DNA from: Bemisia tabaci
Lineage: Eukaryota > Arthropoda > Insecta > Hemiptera > Aleyrodidae
Direction of reading: 5' to 3'
Length of the DNA stretch: 64,000 nucleotides
Assembly (NCBI RefSeq): GCF_918797505.1
Contig: NC_092795.1
Span: 35,327,131 to 35,391,130 of the forward strand
The position numbers and the translations under genes were made by a program. The notes below the pieces were generated by a model. The model had not been told where the DNA came from. It did no database searches and saw only the letters and a program-made list of their open reading frames with translations. This document shows, one piece after another, positions 25,630 through 37,000 of this stretch; the first letter of the stretch is position 1, and each line of letters begins with the position of its first letter.

Positions 25630-26606
25630 AGCTTTACTTCATATTCATCACTACAACATAGTTTTACCCGCAACGTTGAGATATTTGGAACGTCATCTTG
25701 AGCCTGAAGAAGAAATATAAAGAAAATGCAAGTTTTATGCACAGCCATCCTTGATTTCCTCCTTTGCTCTGCAGGGTTTTTAAGTAATATTTTTTTTTTC
25801 TAAAATTTTTAACTTCCGCATTGTTTATAAAAATTAATAGTATAGTGTACTGCCGTTCTAAGGAAGAACGCCTTATGGTAGTTAGGACGTTTCTAAATTT
25901 TATTTGGCTACGTATACGCATTATTTAGAAATTTTTTAAGTGATTTTCTTCCAAATTTTCGGAGGGTTTAACTATTGAATCCAAAATAACTGAACATTTT
26001 CAGGACTTTAAAAGCTCATGTCATCTTCCTTTGAGAAACCAACCATAATTATATTAGGCCTTATATAAAAACTTTATGTTACGCATAACAATTTGGATTT
26101 CACACAGTCGTAAATGGGAGCATGGCTTGAGGCAGTTCAGGAAAGTCTATATAATAGACAATTGAAACTGAAACAGCCTCTGGGTTTCCATTGAGCACAT
26201 AGAGCGTTGTTTCTTTTGACACTTTTGCAGCTGTGGCCGTATAACTTAATTATGTCTGATTGTGAGAGAAAGCGGTATCAAACAAATGGGTAATATCTAC
26301 AAAGGGATTAAAAACATCAAAGTATCTGTGGAGTTGCATGAAGCCAACTAGCAAATTCGTCCTTTTGGCAAATACGCCCCATTTCCCGAGCTTTTCACGG
26401 TCATTGCTCCTTTTCGAAAAAGCTTTTCCATATTCCTCTTTCTTGCATATGTTACCACTCCTACACTATTGCACATAAGTCTTTTGTCAAAAGTCTCCAT
26501 ATAATTGTGATCGGTTTGCTAAACGTTATATTTATTCGGGAAACATAAAAGTGAATTAAAAAAAGGCGATAAATTCGGCGGGAAAAAAATATTTTTTTAT
26601 GAGTAC
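25630..26606. other. Intergenic / transporter 5' region with MITE fragment
   Basis: At about 25,846 the sequence CTGCCGTTCTAAGGAAGAACGCC starts a decayed element of the family that is complete at 49,679. No right end is found. No coding exon is seen. Confidence 0.45.
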
Positions 26607-26900
26607 CTGCATCAGCTGATCCTGGCTCCTGGGCTACCACATCACGGCACAAAAACACCGGGAAGAACTGTGCAAGTGACGTTGACATCAGGGACGCAAT
26701 GCTCGCGACCACACTTTGCATACGGGATCCATGTGAGGTTGATGGCCATGTCGGACGGAAATTCTTAGTTTTTCCGCTAAGTCTAATGTTTTGGTTGAAC
26801 GTGGCGGCAACGTCGGGGGGCATTGCCTCGCCACCGCCGGAAACTCGATCCCTGTGGCCAACCAAAGTTATGCCGGGAAACCCTACCGAATCAACCTGGA
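26607..26900 (-). other. Possible 5' non-coding exon or promoter of the transporter
   Basis: A locally GC-rich block upstream of the transporter start, ending on the minus strand in GCTGATGCAG followed by GTACTC, a plausible splice donor. Its reading frame does not join the transporter frame through any acceptor I could find, so it would be untranslated. This rests on composition, position and one donor only. Confidence 0.25.
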
Positions 26901-26939
26901 GTCAACGATTATGTAAACACGCGCCCAGCTGACCGCCGC

Positions 26940-28700
26940 GCATCATGGATATCGATTCGCCACCGTTCAAAGCTTACGTCACCCAAAATTTCGGATCATT
27001 AGTCTCCTCCCCCTGCGAGAAGAAGAAAGGGAACCTTCCTCGACAGGAGGATAATGGTAGTAACCTCAGACGATAGGTCAAACTTCTTGCAGAAAAATGT
27101 GACACTGTCTATTAGTGGTGAGACCTCGGATAAAACTGAAATGAGGGGCAGACAAGATTGTGCACCAAAAATGCAGTGTTTTTAAGCGAATAGTTTCATC
27201 CCAAAAATTTGGTGGAAGATCCGTTTTTCCATTACGTTTCAATAACGAACTGACAGTCTGAGACTAGAGTGGCTGACCTTAAACTTTTCCCTTCGAAAGG
27301 AGCTCGGAAACTCGTAGACTGGAAAAGAACAAAACATAATATGTTTCAAAATTTATTTCACCCGAAAGGTTACCAAAAGTGGGTAATTTTACAAGCCAAT
27401 TACAGGAGGAGCGCTTGCATTGGAGTGAACAAACGGCCTTTGCTCTCTCCAAGCAATTAGATTGGGTGTCGCTGCGTTCCATTTCAGATTAGAGCTTTGC
27501 TGGGATTCTCACAGAAACTACTCCCGATGGAAGTGTCCACAAATTTCTAAAATGCTGACCACCACGATGGCGATTCATGCTCTGGGGGGACTTCCAGGTA
27601 CCTCAGTCAACTTTTGAACCCCTCCTCATCTCCTTCCCCGCGAACACGGATTGTAAAGACTAGGGTGGACTCCATAAAGCATGTTTTTCAAAATTCGATA
27701 TTAGCTCTGTTGTAGAATCTCAGTCGTTGAGCACGTCATGTTATTTTGTTAATTTTAATATCTCAATCCTGCCCAGTACGCCTACAGAACGCCGTAACAT
27801 ACTCAAGTTACTTTGGACTTTTTTCTCAATATTGGACCCAGGAAGCCGCGTAGCTGTTCTGGCGTCCACTTCTTTAAAAAACTGCTTAAATCTAGTCAGC
27901 ATTTGTGAAATGATCGAGGTCCTTCGGAGAGAAATTATCTTCCAAAAGTATATAACAAGTAATTTTAATCGTATACAGCGCTCTCCTTCGTGAGTAGAAT
28001 AATGCCTCTCTTTATGTGACATACCCAAAAGTTATTTTTCTCGGACGAACATGATTTCATCTTCTATTGTAGCATTGCGTTAAAGCATAGATTTAAATTT
28101 TGATAAAGAGCGTCTGTTATCACACTAAACTCCAGACTGTGACGCTCTCGATTGACGTCATCGTTGGTTATGATGTAATAGGCTTTAGCATAGTAAACAA
28201 ATAGAGAAAGAGAATCGGAACGACAGCATGGAGCAGAAACTTCACATCAGCTTACGTACTTATCACGTTTTTTGAATATTCGGAATGTTTTGTGAGCAAT
28301 TTAAATCAGTGTTCTTCCTAAGATTTATTTAATTATAACTAAACATCTATTCATTTAGTATGGACACAATTCTGATAAAATGAAAGCTTCAAAGCGTGCT
28401 TGTGGCACACAATGAAAAAAATTACGGAGAAACAACTTGTGGTAGTAGTTGTTTCGCCGTAATTTTTATCATTGTATTTCTCGCCTGTGTCTCATTTCGA
28501 AGTTTTATGGTTACTGAAATCGAATGTTAAATATGTACATCGTGAGGTTTTCTATTACTTGCTCCATCATCAACACATTCATCATCGCTGACATTCTGGA
28601 AGACACTGTAAGTCTGCCTTGAATGCATATCTTTACTCACACTAGGTCACCAATTTCGAATTCAGAGTTCCATTCATTGATCAATGTTAGGAATAATTAC
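26940..28700. other. Intergenic, no gene seen
   Basis: Short open frames are scattered and lack domain-like content. A small hairpin element lies at 28409-28475. Nothing else is recognised. Confidence 0.45.
28409..28475. mobile_element. 67-bp hairpin element
   Basis: Inverted arms ACAATGAAAAAAATTACGG and CCGTAATTTTTATCATTGT around a short GTTGTTTC/GAAACAAC stem. It is likely a minimal MITE or a solo inverted-repeat remnant. Confidence 0.55.
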
Positions 28701-28718
28701 GATTTTTAAGTCTATATT

Positions 28719-29536
28719 CAGGGCCGGATGAAGGGGGTGGCCACATGGGCCACGGCCCATGGTGGCATATCTATAGGGGGCGGAAAATTTTGCGCTTTTT
28801 TTAAATGTAGGTATAAAAAAAATCGAATTGAGAAAAAAAATTACAAACGAGAGAAGGCGACAAAATCTCTCATTTCCTGAGACTATAGTCATTTCTAATT
28901 TTGTCGTCTTTCAGTGATACAAGAGAGAGCACCTTTAATTAGTCGAGTTAAGAGAGAAACCAAACACGGAATTTGGTCTGGAACGGCGCGACTTAGAGAG
29001 AAATGATGACGAGGCCTTGAGATGAAAAGGAGAAGCCTTCGGCGCGGCGGTCGGCATGTAACACATATTAGCGCCTACCAGACTGCACGAATACTTCACG
29101 CATTGCGGCAAACACAGTGCGTTCAGCAGCGGTCGGCGTGAAACTCATCGCGCCTACAAGACTGTCTGAATACTTCACGCATTGCGCCAAACTCTGTGCG
29201 GTCTGCGTGGCGCGGCGGCGGAAGTTAAAATCATTAATCCAAATGTATGTTTGTTATTTCATAATTTTTTCGTTCATTTCTTATGAAAAGAAGGCCTTGT
29301 CCGCTCAAAGATAGGTTTACGAAACTTAACTTTCGCGCAAAGTTCCGTGAACTTTTGCTAGTATTGTTGACAGGGTTTTTCCGAAAAATGTGTTCAACAC
29401 GAGAAAACGCGTCTTATGCACCCCTCCTCCGTTAGCACGTTCATTTGATGGTTTTTATTGATGTTTCAAAACGAATGAGAAGGGGGCGGCAAAATGCAGG
29501 CGGCCCATGGGCGGCAAGTAGATAAATCCGGCCCTG
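28719..29536. mobile_element. hAT-like non-autonomous element, copy 1
   Basis: An 818-bp element beginning CAGGGCCGGAT and ending ATCCGGCCCTG, flanked on both sides by TCTATATT, an exact 8-bp target duplication as made by hAT transposases. The right-hand portion contains tandem copies of the GCGCCTACAAGACTG / TACTTCACGCATTGC module. No transposase frame remains. Confidence 0.9.
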
Positions 29537-29961
29537 TCTATATTATTGGATAGGACATTCCTTCATCATAAGAGATAAACAACAAAACACTATGATGTGT
29601 TCATGTTCTCGCTCACTTCCTCCAAAATCCGGATAAATGTGCCAATCGAATTGTGTTCCTGGTTTCCTTCATATTTCGATTTAGTTTCACGCTAGAGTTG
29701 TCAAAAGTACACTCATTTTCTTTTTGCTTATAACTGAAGAAAAAATTGGTACATTATTTAACGTAATTCTCTCTACATTTGTTTTGAAGGACTAATATTA
29801 CATAATGTGTCTGAAGCATTACAGAGGTTATACAAAGAGTCTGAGACCCCAATTTTTTGAGTGAAGTATTTTATGAACGGCTCCTAGTGACTCGTACTCT
29901 CAGGATTTTCTCGTCACCAATGCTGTGTGGTGAACGCAGAAGCAACAGGGCAAGTTTTTTG

Positions 29962-30192
29962 ATAAAGAAACAACTTAAAACGGGAATGAGGCCGTAAATA
30001 ATCAACATAAAATAAAATAAAAAACCCGGGACGTTTTGCAGCTATCACACCCGCATTTTCAACCGGCATAATTTTCTTGTTTTGCCGGTTGAAAATGCGG
30101 GTGTGATCCCTGCGAAACGTCCCGGGTTTATTTTTATTTTATTTTATGTTTATTATTTGCGGCCTTAGTCCTGTTTTAAGTTGTTTCTTTAT
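29962..30192. mobile_element. Long-hairpin MITE
   Basis: Two arms of about 100 bp. The left arm starts ATAAAGAAACAACTTAAAAC, includes ACCCGGGACGTTTTGCAG and GAAAATGCGGGTGTGA-type blocks, and is mirrored by the right arm around a short AT-rich loop. It lies directly 5' of the AAA-ATPase-like gene and would form a strong hairpin if transcribed. Confidence 0.8.
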
Positions 30193-30291
30193 AAATGTTT
30201 CGGGCCGATTAAGTTTTTTTTTTCGTTGATAAACAATTGTAACGTGAATGATGAAATACAAAAATACAATTTGATTTAGCTGACCTGCACA

Positions 30292-32268
30292 TTGTTGAAT
30301 GTATCTTTATGCAACACCTTAGACATACCTAATGTCCTATGTCTATACTTTTGTTTGAAGGGAAAATCGGTTTCAAACTTTCCTGACCTCGCCAAATCGA
30401 ACCGATTCGTAGACAAGACGATGTTCATCAAGTGGTTTGCAGAACAGAATCAGTCATTATACATCACGGCCCCAAAGCGGTTTGGCAAATCCACAAATTT
30501 AGACATGCTCCAACGATTCTTCGAGATACCCATCGACAAAGATGGAAACCTTATCGACACAGAAAACTCGGACAACTACAAATTATTCAGCCAGGTTTAC
30601 TTTTTCAATCGCTCTCATTTGGCTATCTTCAAGGAATCCGCATTCTTCAAGGCCAACTTCGGAAAATGGCCAGTTCTGAAATTAAATTTTACTTACATAG
30701 AAACTAGTACTTTCAACCGCTTCCTCAGATCCGTTGCCCTCACACTTCGCAGAGCCTTTGGGAGCTCACATTTTCTGCAGACCTCAAAGTTTCTGACCAA
30801 TGAGACTCGCTCCTTCATGGAGCAATTATTAAGCAATCACACAACTCCTCGGAATGAGCAGGAGGCTGTGCAGTTCGTCCTGCGATCAAAATGCGCCCTG
30901 GAGACGCATTTCAACAAGACGTGTTTGGTGCTGATTGACGGATTAGACTCTCCTCTCCAAGCTATGCTTGCCATTCACGGTTTCGGCAGAGACCAGAGAG
31001 CTATAATGTACTGTTTGCAGAATTTAATAAAAGGCATATTTCAAGATAATAATCGTGCTCTCTGCTTAGGCAGCCTGCCTTTAGCTGGTGTTTTTGATTT
31101 CAAAAAAATTAATATGCGCCAAATTTCCTTCCACTCGAACCCAAAAGCAGCCTCTTTTTTCGGTTCGACGGAACAAGAAGCTGAGTTTTTGCTACAACAG
31201 TGCTCACCGAGTGTCAACATAAAAATAGCCGAATCGCTTTTCGGTGGCCACGTAGTTTCTGGTGAAACTGAGGAGACTAATGCCACTTCGGTCAATCTCT
31301 TTTGTACTTATGCTGTCCGTAGTTACTGCCGCACAGGCCAGGTAGCGCCACATTCGGGCGAACTCTCTTTTCCACTTCTTGACAGTCTGTTCAAAATAAC
31401 AGATCTCACGTCAGCAATCCTTGATTTGTTGCTTGGTTACTCATATTATGTGCCCTACAGAAAAGCTCCTGAATTAGTGGATTATATAAAATTAGAGGCT
31501 TTTATCGACAAAGCCAAAATGAGTAAGGGAGAGTTGCCGACAGTGCCCAGACTCATTGTAGCCTTTATGATGCAGCTCCTCTTAGAGTTTGGATATTTCT
31601 CTGTTCGGAACACGACTGCTAGTGCCGTCACTCTAACTATACCAAATCTTGAAGTAAAACAAGGGTTGGCAAATTGCATGCACAGTTGGGTAAGCCGTTT
31701 TTACAACATTGAAATCAACACGACCGAGGCTTACATTAAGTCCGCTAAAGCTCTAGGTCGAAGCACAGAAAGTCAACAAAATTTCGTCAACAGTGTTGCA
31801 GCATTGTTCAGCAAGACAGCTAAGGAGCCATGCCATCAGAGGTCACTCGTTACTCCAATCTTGCTGTTCCTCATTAGCCCAAAGAGTGAATTTGTGGTGA
31901 TTCCGACTATTCATAAAAGTTCGACTCTATTCATTTCTCGGACTATGTTAGGTAGAAAGACCGGCATTGTAATAACAGTTGCATATGACCGAGGGGCAAA
32001 AATATCATCCAGAGAAATTATGATGGATGAAATTACATCGTTTTTAGATAATTTAAGGGTGGGATTCAAGGGAGAAGTTGATTTTGTTATCGGACGACTT
32101 GACTTCACCCCATATGTTTTATGGTCAGCGTTGACGTACAATAATACGGATGAAGATGCCGTTAATGAATATTCATGTATTATTCGAAAGTCCAAAATTG
32201 AAGGATATGACAAAAGACCATGGAAACTTTTGAAGCAAGCGTGGAAATGGACGAGAATGTTGGGATAA
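30292..32268 (+). CDS. AAA-ATPase-like domain protein (PF09820-type), possible horizontal origin
   Basis: A single long reading frame of up to 658 residues with stop TAA. Family hallmarks are an N-terminal NRFVDKT box (residues 38-43; the family has YVDKT), a P-loop APKRFGKST (60-68) and a Walker B-like strand LVLIDGLDSPL (214-219 is LIDGLD). The usual family Walker B is LIDEYD, so the catalytic acidic residue appears replaced by Gly. The C-terminal third is where relatives carry a PD-(D/E)xK nuclease-like fold; no clear ExK motif is seen. The first ATG at 30292 is doubtful: TTTTGTTTGAAG just before 30361 looks like a splice acceptor, so a first exon, perhaps a signal peptide, may lie upstream. 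The family is mainly bacterial and is known to be amplified in some sap-feeding Hemiptera. Function is unknown. Confidence 0.75.
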   Translation: MLNVSLCNTLDIPNVLCLYFCLKGKSVSNFPDLAKSNRFVDKTMFIKWFAEQNQSLYITAPKRFGKSTNLDMLQRFFEIPIDKDGNLIDTENSDNYKLFSQVYFFNRSHLAIFKESAFFKANFGKWPVLKLNFTYIETSTFNRFLRSVALTLRRAFGSSHFLQTSKFLTNETRSFMEQLLSNHTTPRNEQEAVQFVLRSKCALETHFNKTCLVLIDGLDSPLQAMLAIHGFGRDQRAIMYCLQNLIKGIFQDNNRALCLGSLPLAGVFDFKKINMRQISFHSNPKAASFFGSTEQEAEFLLQQCSPSVNIKIAESLFGGHVVSGETEETNATSVNLFCTYAVRSYCRTGQVAPHSGELSFPLLDSLFKITDLTSAILDLLLGYSYYVPYRKAPELVDYIKLEAFIDKAKMSKGELPTVPRLIVAFMMQLLLEFGYFSVRNTTASAVTLTIPNLEVKQGLANCMHSWVSRFYNIEINTTEAYIKSAKALGRSTESQQNFVNSVAALFSKTAKEPCHQRSLVTPILLFLISPKSEFVVIPTIHKSSTLFISRTMLGRKTGIVITVAYDRGAKISSREIMMDEITSFLDNLRVGFKGEVDFVIGRLDFTPYVLWSALTYNNTDEDAVNEYSCIIRKSKIEGYDKRPWKLLKQAWKWTRMLG

Positions 32269-32269
32269 A

Positions 32270-33542
32270 CTCGTTTTAGGCAGGTCTTACAGATTAGTAA
32301 GATACTCAGATTATCTACATGTACGATTGTACAAATAATATAATTGATCACATAACATCTCTAATAAGTCTCACTTGAATGAATACTTTCATATTCTTAA
32401 ATATTTCGAACATCGACCTTTTTTTATTTACTCCTTTTCCATTTGTGTCACCCCGAAGTATTATTCTTGGTGTAAAATAGAGTAACTATAGCTTTATTGT
32501 TTAATTCCTTAACATATTTCTCTTGTTTTTGTATATTTTTCTAAGTGTACGTTCAAACTGTCTTTTCGTAAGTTGCATTGCATTGAGACCGAATGTATTG
32601 ATACTCAGATAAAAATACGATAGATTCGTAATTAAATGACATGTTTAAACACAACCAGCATTTTTAGTTGAAAAATTAACAATATAAAAACAATCGACCG
32701 GCTGTATTAATAGTAGTTATTATATATGCCTTTCATTGAGATATATTTTGATTCAGAGACTGTTTTGAATTACATTAAAAATCTGAAGACTTCCCTTTGT
32801 TTGAGATGTATATTTTGAAAATATAAAATCCCACTCTAGACATGGCTACCACGATGACAAGACTGCCGTTTCCTAAATAGTTTTGGGGTGAGGCCAGTTC
32901 AATTTGAAATTTATTTTTCTGGAATAGACATTTACATTCACAATCCGGCACATATGCCTCTGTTATCTGCTTGTGATCAACAGAAGCGTTTTCGGAACGA
33001 ACTAGTATACTTTCATTTACTTAAACCTTACATTCAAAGATGCTTGGCTTCTTATTTCAATTTCCTCGTTGCATAATTTAAACATAAAAAGTAGTTTGTG
33101 GACAAAGAAAGCATCAGTATAACCTTAGAATAAGCTGTCGAAGCTTTTTTTAAGGCCATGTCGAAAAAAGCGAGTGAAGTGGAACGAGCTATGAAAGGAG
33201 TGGATGTCGAAAAATGCAGCCTTTGGATGTAACATATGTAATATTGTCACGCTTTTTACTCTTCCATTTTGTAAGTAAATCATTATTTTTAAAAGTTCTG
33301 CATTTGCGTTTTGTACATTTGAAGCAAGCAGAATTAAAGTAAAGATTTTCAAAAATATGTTATGATAGCTCCTCGATTTACTACGTGTAAGCCGATATTC
33401 CTTTTTGGGGACAGTTCCTCCTAAAATATTTGTATTCAGGAGGCATCGAGAATATCATGCATGAACATAAAATATGCACGCACTTTCTACCATAAATAAA
33501 AGGAAATAGTGGTGATGAAATTCTGAGATTTATTAAAACACA
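32270..33542. other. Intergenic, no gene seen
   Basis: AT-rich DNA downstream of the AAA-ATPase-like gene. No coding exon or complete repeat is recognised. Confidence 0.45.
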
Positions 33543-33797
33543 ATATCGACGGTGGAAGTTGGCAACTGCGTATCTCGGTTTGCAATGTTTCAGACTTCTT
33601 GTCATCATTTATTTTTTAAATGGAAGACTAAACCGGCAACACTTTCTGCAATGATTTTTTTTCTCTGCGCGAAGAAAATTCTACGAAAATTTTTATAAGT
33701 GATGTCAATTTGTTCTATTTTAAAAAAATAAAATAGGAGCGAATATTTTGAAACACCGCAAACGAGATACGTGGTTGTCGATTTTCATCGTCGATAT
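33543..33797. mobile_element. MITE family 4 (ATATCGACGGTG ends), copy 1
   Basis: Begins ATATCGACGGTGGAAGTTGG and ends with the inverted CCGCAAACGAGATACG / CATCGTCGATAT block. The interior has GATGTCAATTTGTTCT, shared with the copy at 37072-37333 and the decayed copy at 59368-59622. Confidence 0.75.
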
Positions 33798-34051
33798 GTT
33801 TTTGCCTAGAAAACACTTGCATGGAAAAAAGAGTCTCACGCCTCATTAGATAGATCAGAATATCATTACTTAGATTTTGGGTAGGTATACCACACTGCTC
33901 GGGTTAGTGGCTCATCATACGAGGACGGCTGGTACCTTCCCAAAATCTAGGTGACGCCATTGACCTATCTCCTTAGACATTAGCAACCGTTTTCACGCAC
34001 TTAGTTACAAAAATGACGATTAAAGTATGATAGAGTTATATTTCTTTCTAG

Positions 34052-37000
34052 GCAAGGGCAGAAAATATAGCGCCAGGAAACTTAGACTCGATTCAGCACT
34101 TTGAAAATTCAGGAGTAAGAATTAGATGCCCTGCAAGGAGTTTTTCCATCAAGGACATAGGTCAATCTGCTGGAGCAATGGGTCTGGATGGATCCATGAA
34201 ACCAGGTAACTAAAGTTGAAGTGGATCCAAAGTTATTTTAATTTCTTAAAATTAAGCAAAATTTTAACGTAGGTCAACGGGAAAATCTCACTTCACAAGG
34301 GACTTCTTTTTATTCAACGATAACCCGTAAAATATCGGTACATGGAGAGGAAGATTAAAAGAATGGTACGCCCCCCCCCCTCCAACACTCTGCATGCTTT
34401 TACATCATAGACAATGTTTTAAAACATTGCCTATGATGTAAAAGTTATCTTAGTTTAAAGACAACAGACGCATGTATGAAAAATATTCGAATTACAGATG
34501 TAATTTTTTCCTAGCCATATCACACGTAAAAAAATTTAAAGTTACTCTTTGGGCAATGTTTCGATTTCTATATCTTACTGTTCTGGCCACGCTTTTTCAA
34601 TATCGAATCAAATATAAATAATTCTAGCCACGCAGAGAGAAACAAAAAGGAAGATACAGAAAGGCTCATGATAACGTAGCGTCTTCCTTAATTGCTTTTT
34701 TTCATAATCTTACGCAAATAACAGAAGAAAAGATTTTTGAAAACAATGACAAGTCACAATGTAGGAAATGCTTGTTTGAACATTATGAACAAACGTTGTT
34801 CCGTTAGGGACTACTCTTAATTTTAATTTCTTTTATAGTATTGATTGAAACTATCGGAAGACTAATCCGTCCCTGATCTTTAAGAATTTGTTTAATACCT
34901 AACATAATTTCGGGTCATTTCCTTCTAGGAGATTGTGGGTTTTATATATTTTTAATTCAGTTATGTTTAGTTCTCTGCAATTTTACTCTTTTATCTAATT
35001 TTTTCATCAAATTCGGGTTGCGAATAGGAAAAAAATCACAGAATGGAAACGATAACTTAACACCAAAAAGCGAAAAGTGACCAAAATAGTTGCCTTCATT
35101 TCATAAAATGGGCATTAAAGGTTCCTCTACGCAGGAATATTGGTCGTAGTTAATTAACACTATTTCTGCATTTGGTTCCATGGATAATATGTGAATTCTA
35201 TAAGTAACTCGGAAATCTGAGTCATAATACCCAATTCCCTAAGAACATTGCATTTTATTTGAGTTACTGCCTTTAGGTGTATTCATAATTCATGTGTCAT
35301 TTCTAGCTCCAGTCCAGTTTACAGTTTCTACAAAAAGTCCTAATGCGTTCTTGAACCAAGTACTAAGAATTAACAGGCGGATATATCAATGTAAAACTCC
35401 GATTCTGCGTAAGTCTGACAGACATTTTTTCTCAAGACCAAAACGAGAGCTCCAATTAGGACCCCTCCTGTCATTACACTCTGGTGAGTACAACCAAAAA
35501 ACTTTGACTCTCCTTTAGCATGCCTTTTAACTACAACGTGCTCGCACTGTCATGTTTACTTCATTTTCCTCTTGCAGTCCATTTTCCAGGTCAAAATACT
35601 GATGCTAAGATATTAAGTAAGCATATAATTTTAAAGAAATGTTTAAATATTTGTTGGTATTCCATCTTCTGTCTAAGTTAAAATTTGTAAAATTACATCG
35701 GCAAAAATGTCAACATCTTAGCTTTTAGCCTAAAAGAATAGTATGGTTCCTCTGTAAATGGAGGAACCATATATGGCTTCGAATATTTTGTGTGTATATG
35801 TATGGTTTCTTTTAAACAAAAATATAAGTTCTCATTACCTCATGTGATTTTTCAATTAAGTTCCAAAAAGGAAGAGAAAAGAAGGAACTTTTCGAAATGA
35901 TTATAGTTTGGGATTTTCTTTTTGATTTATCTGGACGCTTGCGCTCGCTTCTTAACACAGAGAGTGGCGAAAAGGGTGCGAAGGAGTGAAATGCGGGCAT
36001 GAGCTGCTTGAAAACCATCGAAAGTCACTTACTTTCACATATCGTTCTTTAATTATAATATATTTATTTCCTTTTGCAGAATTGAATGTTATTCTAGACT
36101 GTGTAACGACCCGCCGCATACTTCCACCAAAAAATGGAAAGAAAGGAGTAGTTATTTTAGAATCAACCGGCCCGCAACTCTGGGATTTCGCGAAAACCGT
36201 CACCGGCGACGACTGTCAGTTAGAAATTTCTGACCCTTCCAGTTCAATTCCAATTGTTCGGGAACTAAAATTTAAGGTGCAAGGTAAAAATAATTTTATC
36301 CACCCACTAAAGTCACGCCACTGGGCAAAATTATCAAAAAAGTGTAGTACCTAAATTCCAATGAATAGTTTCACCACATCTTAAGAGAGATTGAAATAAT
36401 ATTAGAACTGTCCCTTATAGTCACCACAGTTTAAAACCAAAAATATAGAACCAATGTTCTTCATTTAGACAGAGCGGTGTAACGGAAAATAAGACAACCA
36501 GCAAAATGATATTTGGATTACGAGTCTAAATGTTGTCATTAAAGAATCCCAACTTCTGACTTTACGTTAGTTTAGCAACAACTTACGTGACATTAATTTT
36601 TCCCCATCATTTAATTATGATCTAATCTTGGTTCATATCTGCCATACACGTAACAATGAGGTGATGGCAACGCGTGAATACAACTATTCCAACTCGAGGG
36701 CTATGCGTGATGCATATATTCTGTATAAGGAAGGCGTGTCCCCGTTTGTTTAATTTTTTTCCTTTCATTTCTCTCGTTTTTCTCATTTTTCGTTGTTTTT
36801 CATTTTTCTGTTTGATTCATTTCTTTGTTTTCAGGAGCTGCAAATGTTGAGAAAAGAGATCCAGCGAATCATGAAATAACATTTCGGTACGGTGGTGGAC
36901 GTGGCCGTGGACGTGGGAGACGAAGAGGACTAGGTAAGGCAGACTTCGCATCATGCAGACCTAAATAGGTCTGCCAGTAGGAGCTCGATTGCTATTTTTA

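Noticed and set aside
26461..26865. 134-aa minus frame upstream of the transporter
   Set aside because: No domain, and its donor does not join in frame to the transporter; listed only as a possible untranslated exon.
29117..29314. Small ORFs in the hAT elements (also 38082-38279)
   Set aside because: They translate the tandem GCGCCTA module and are not transposase.
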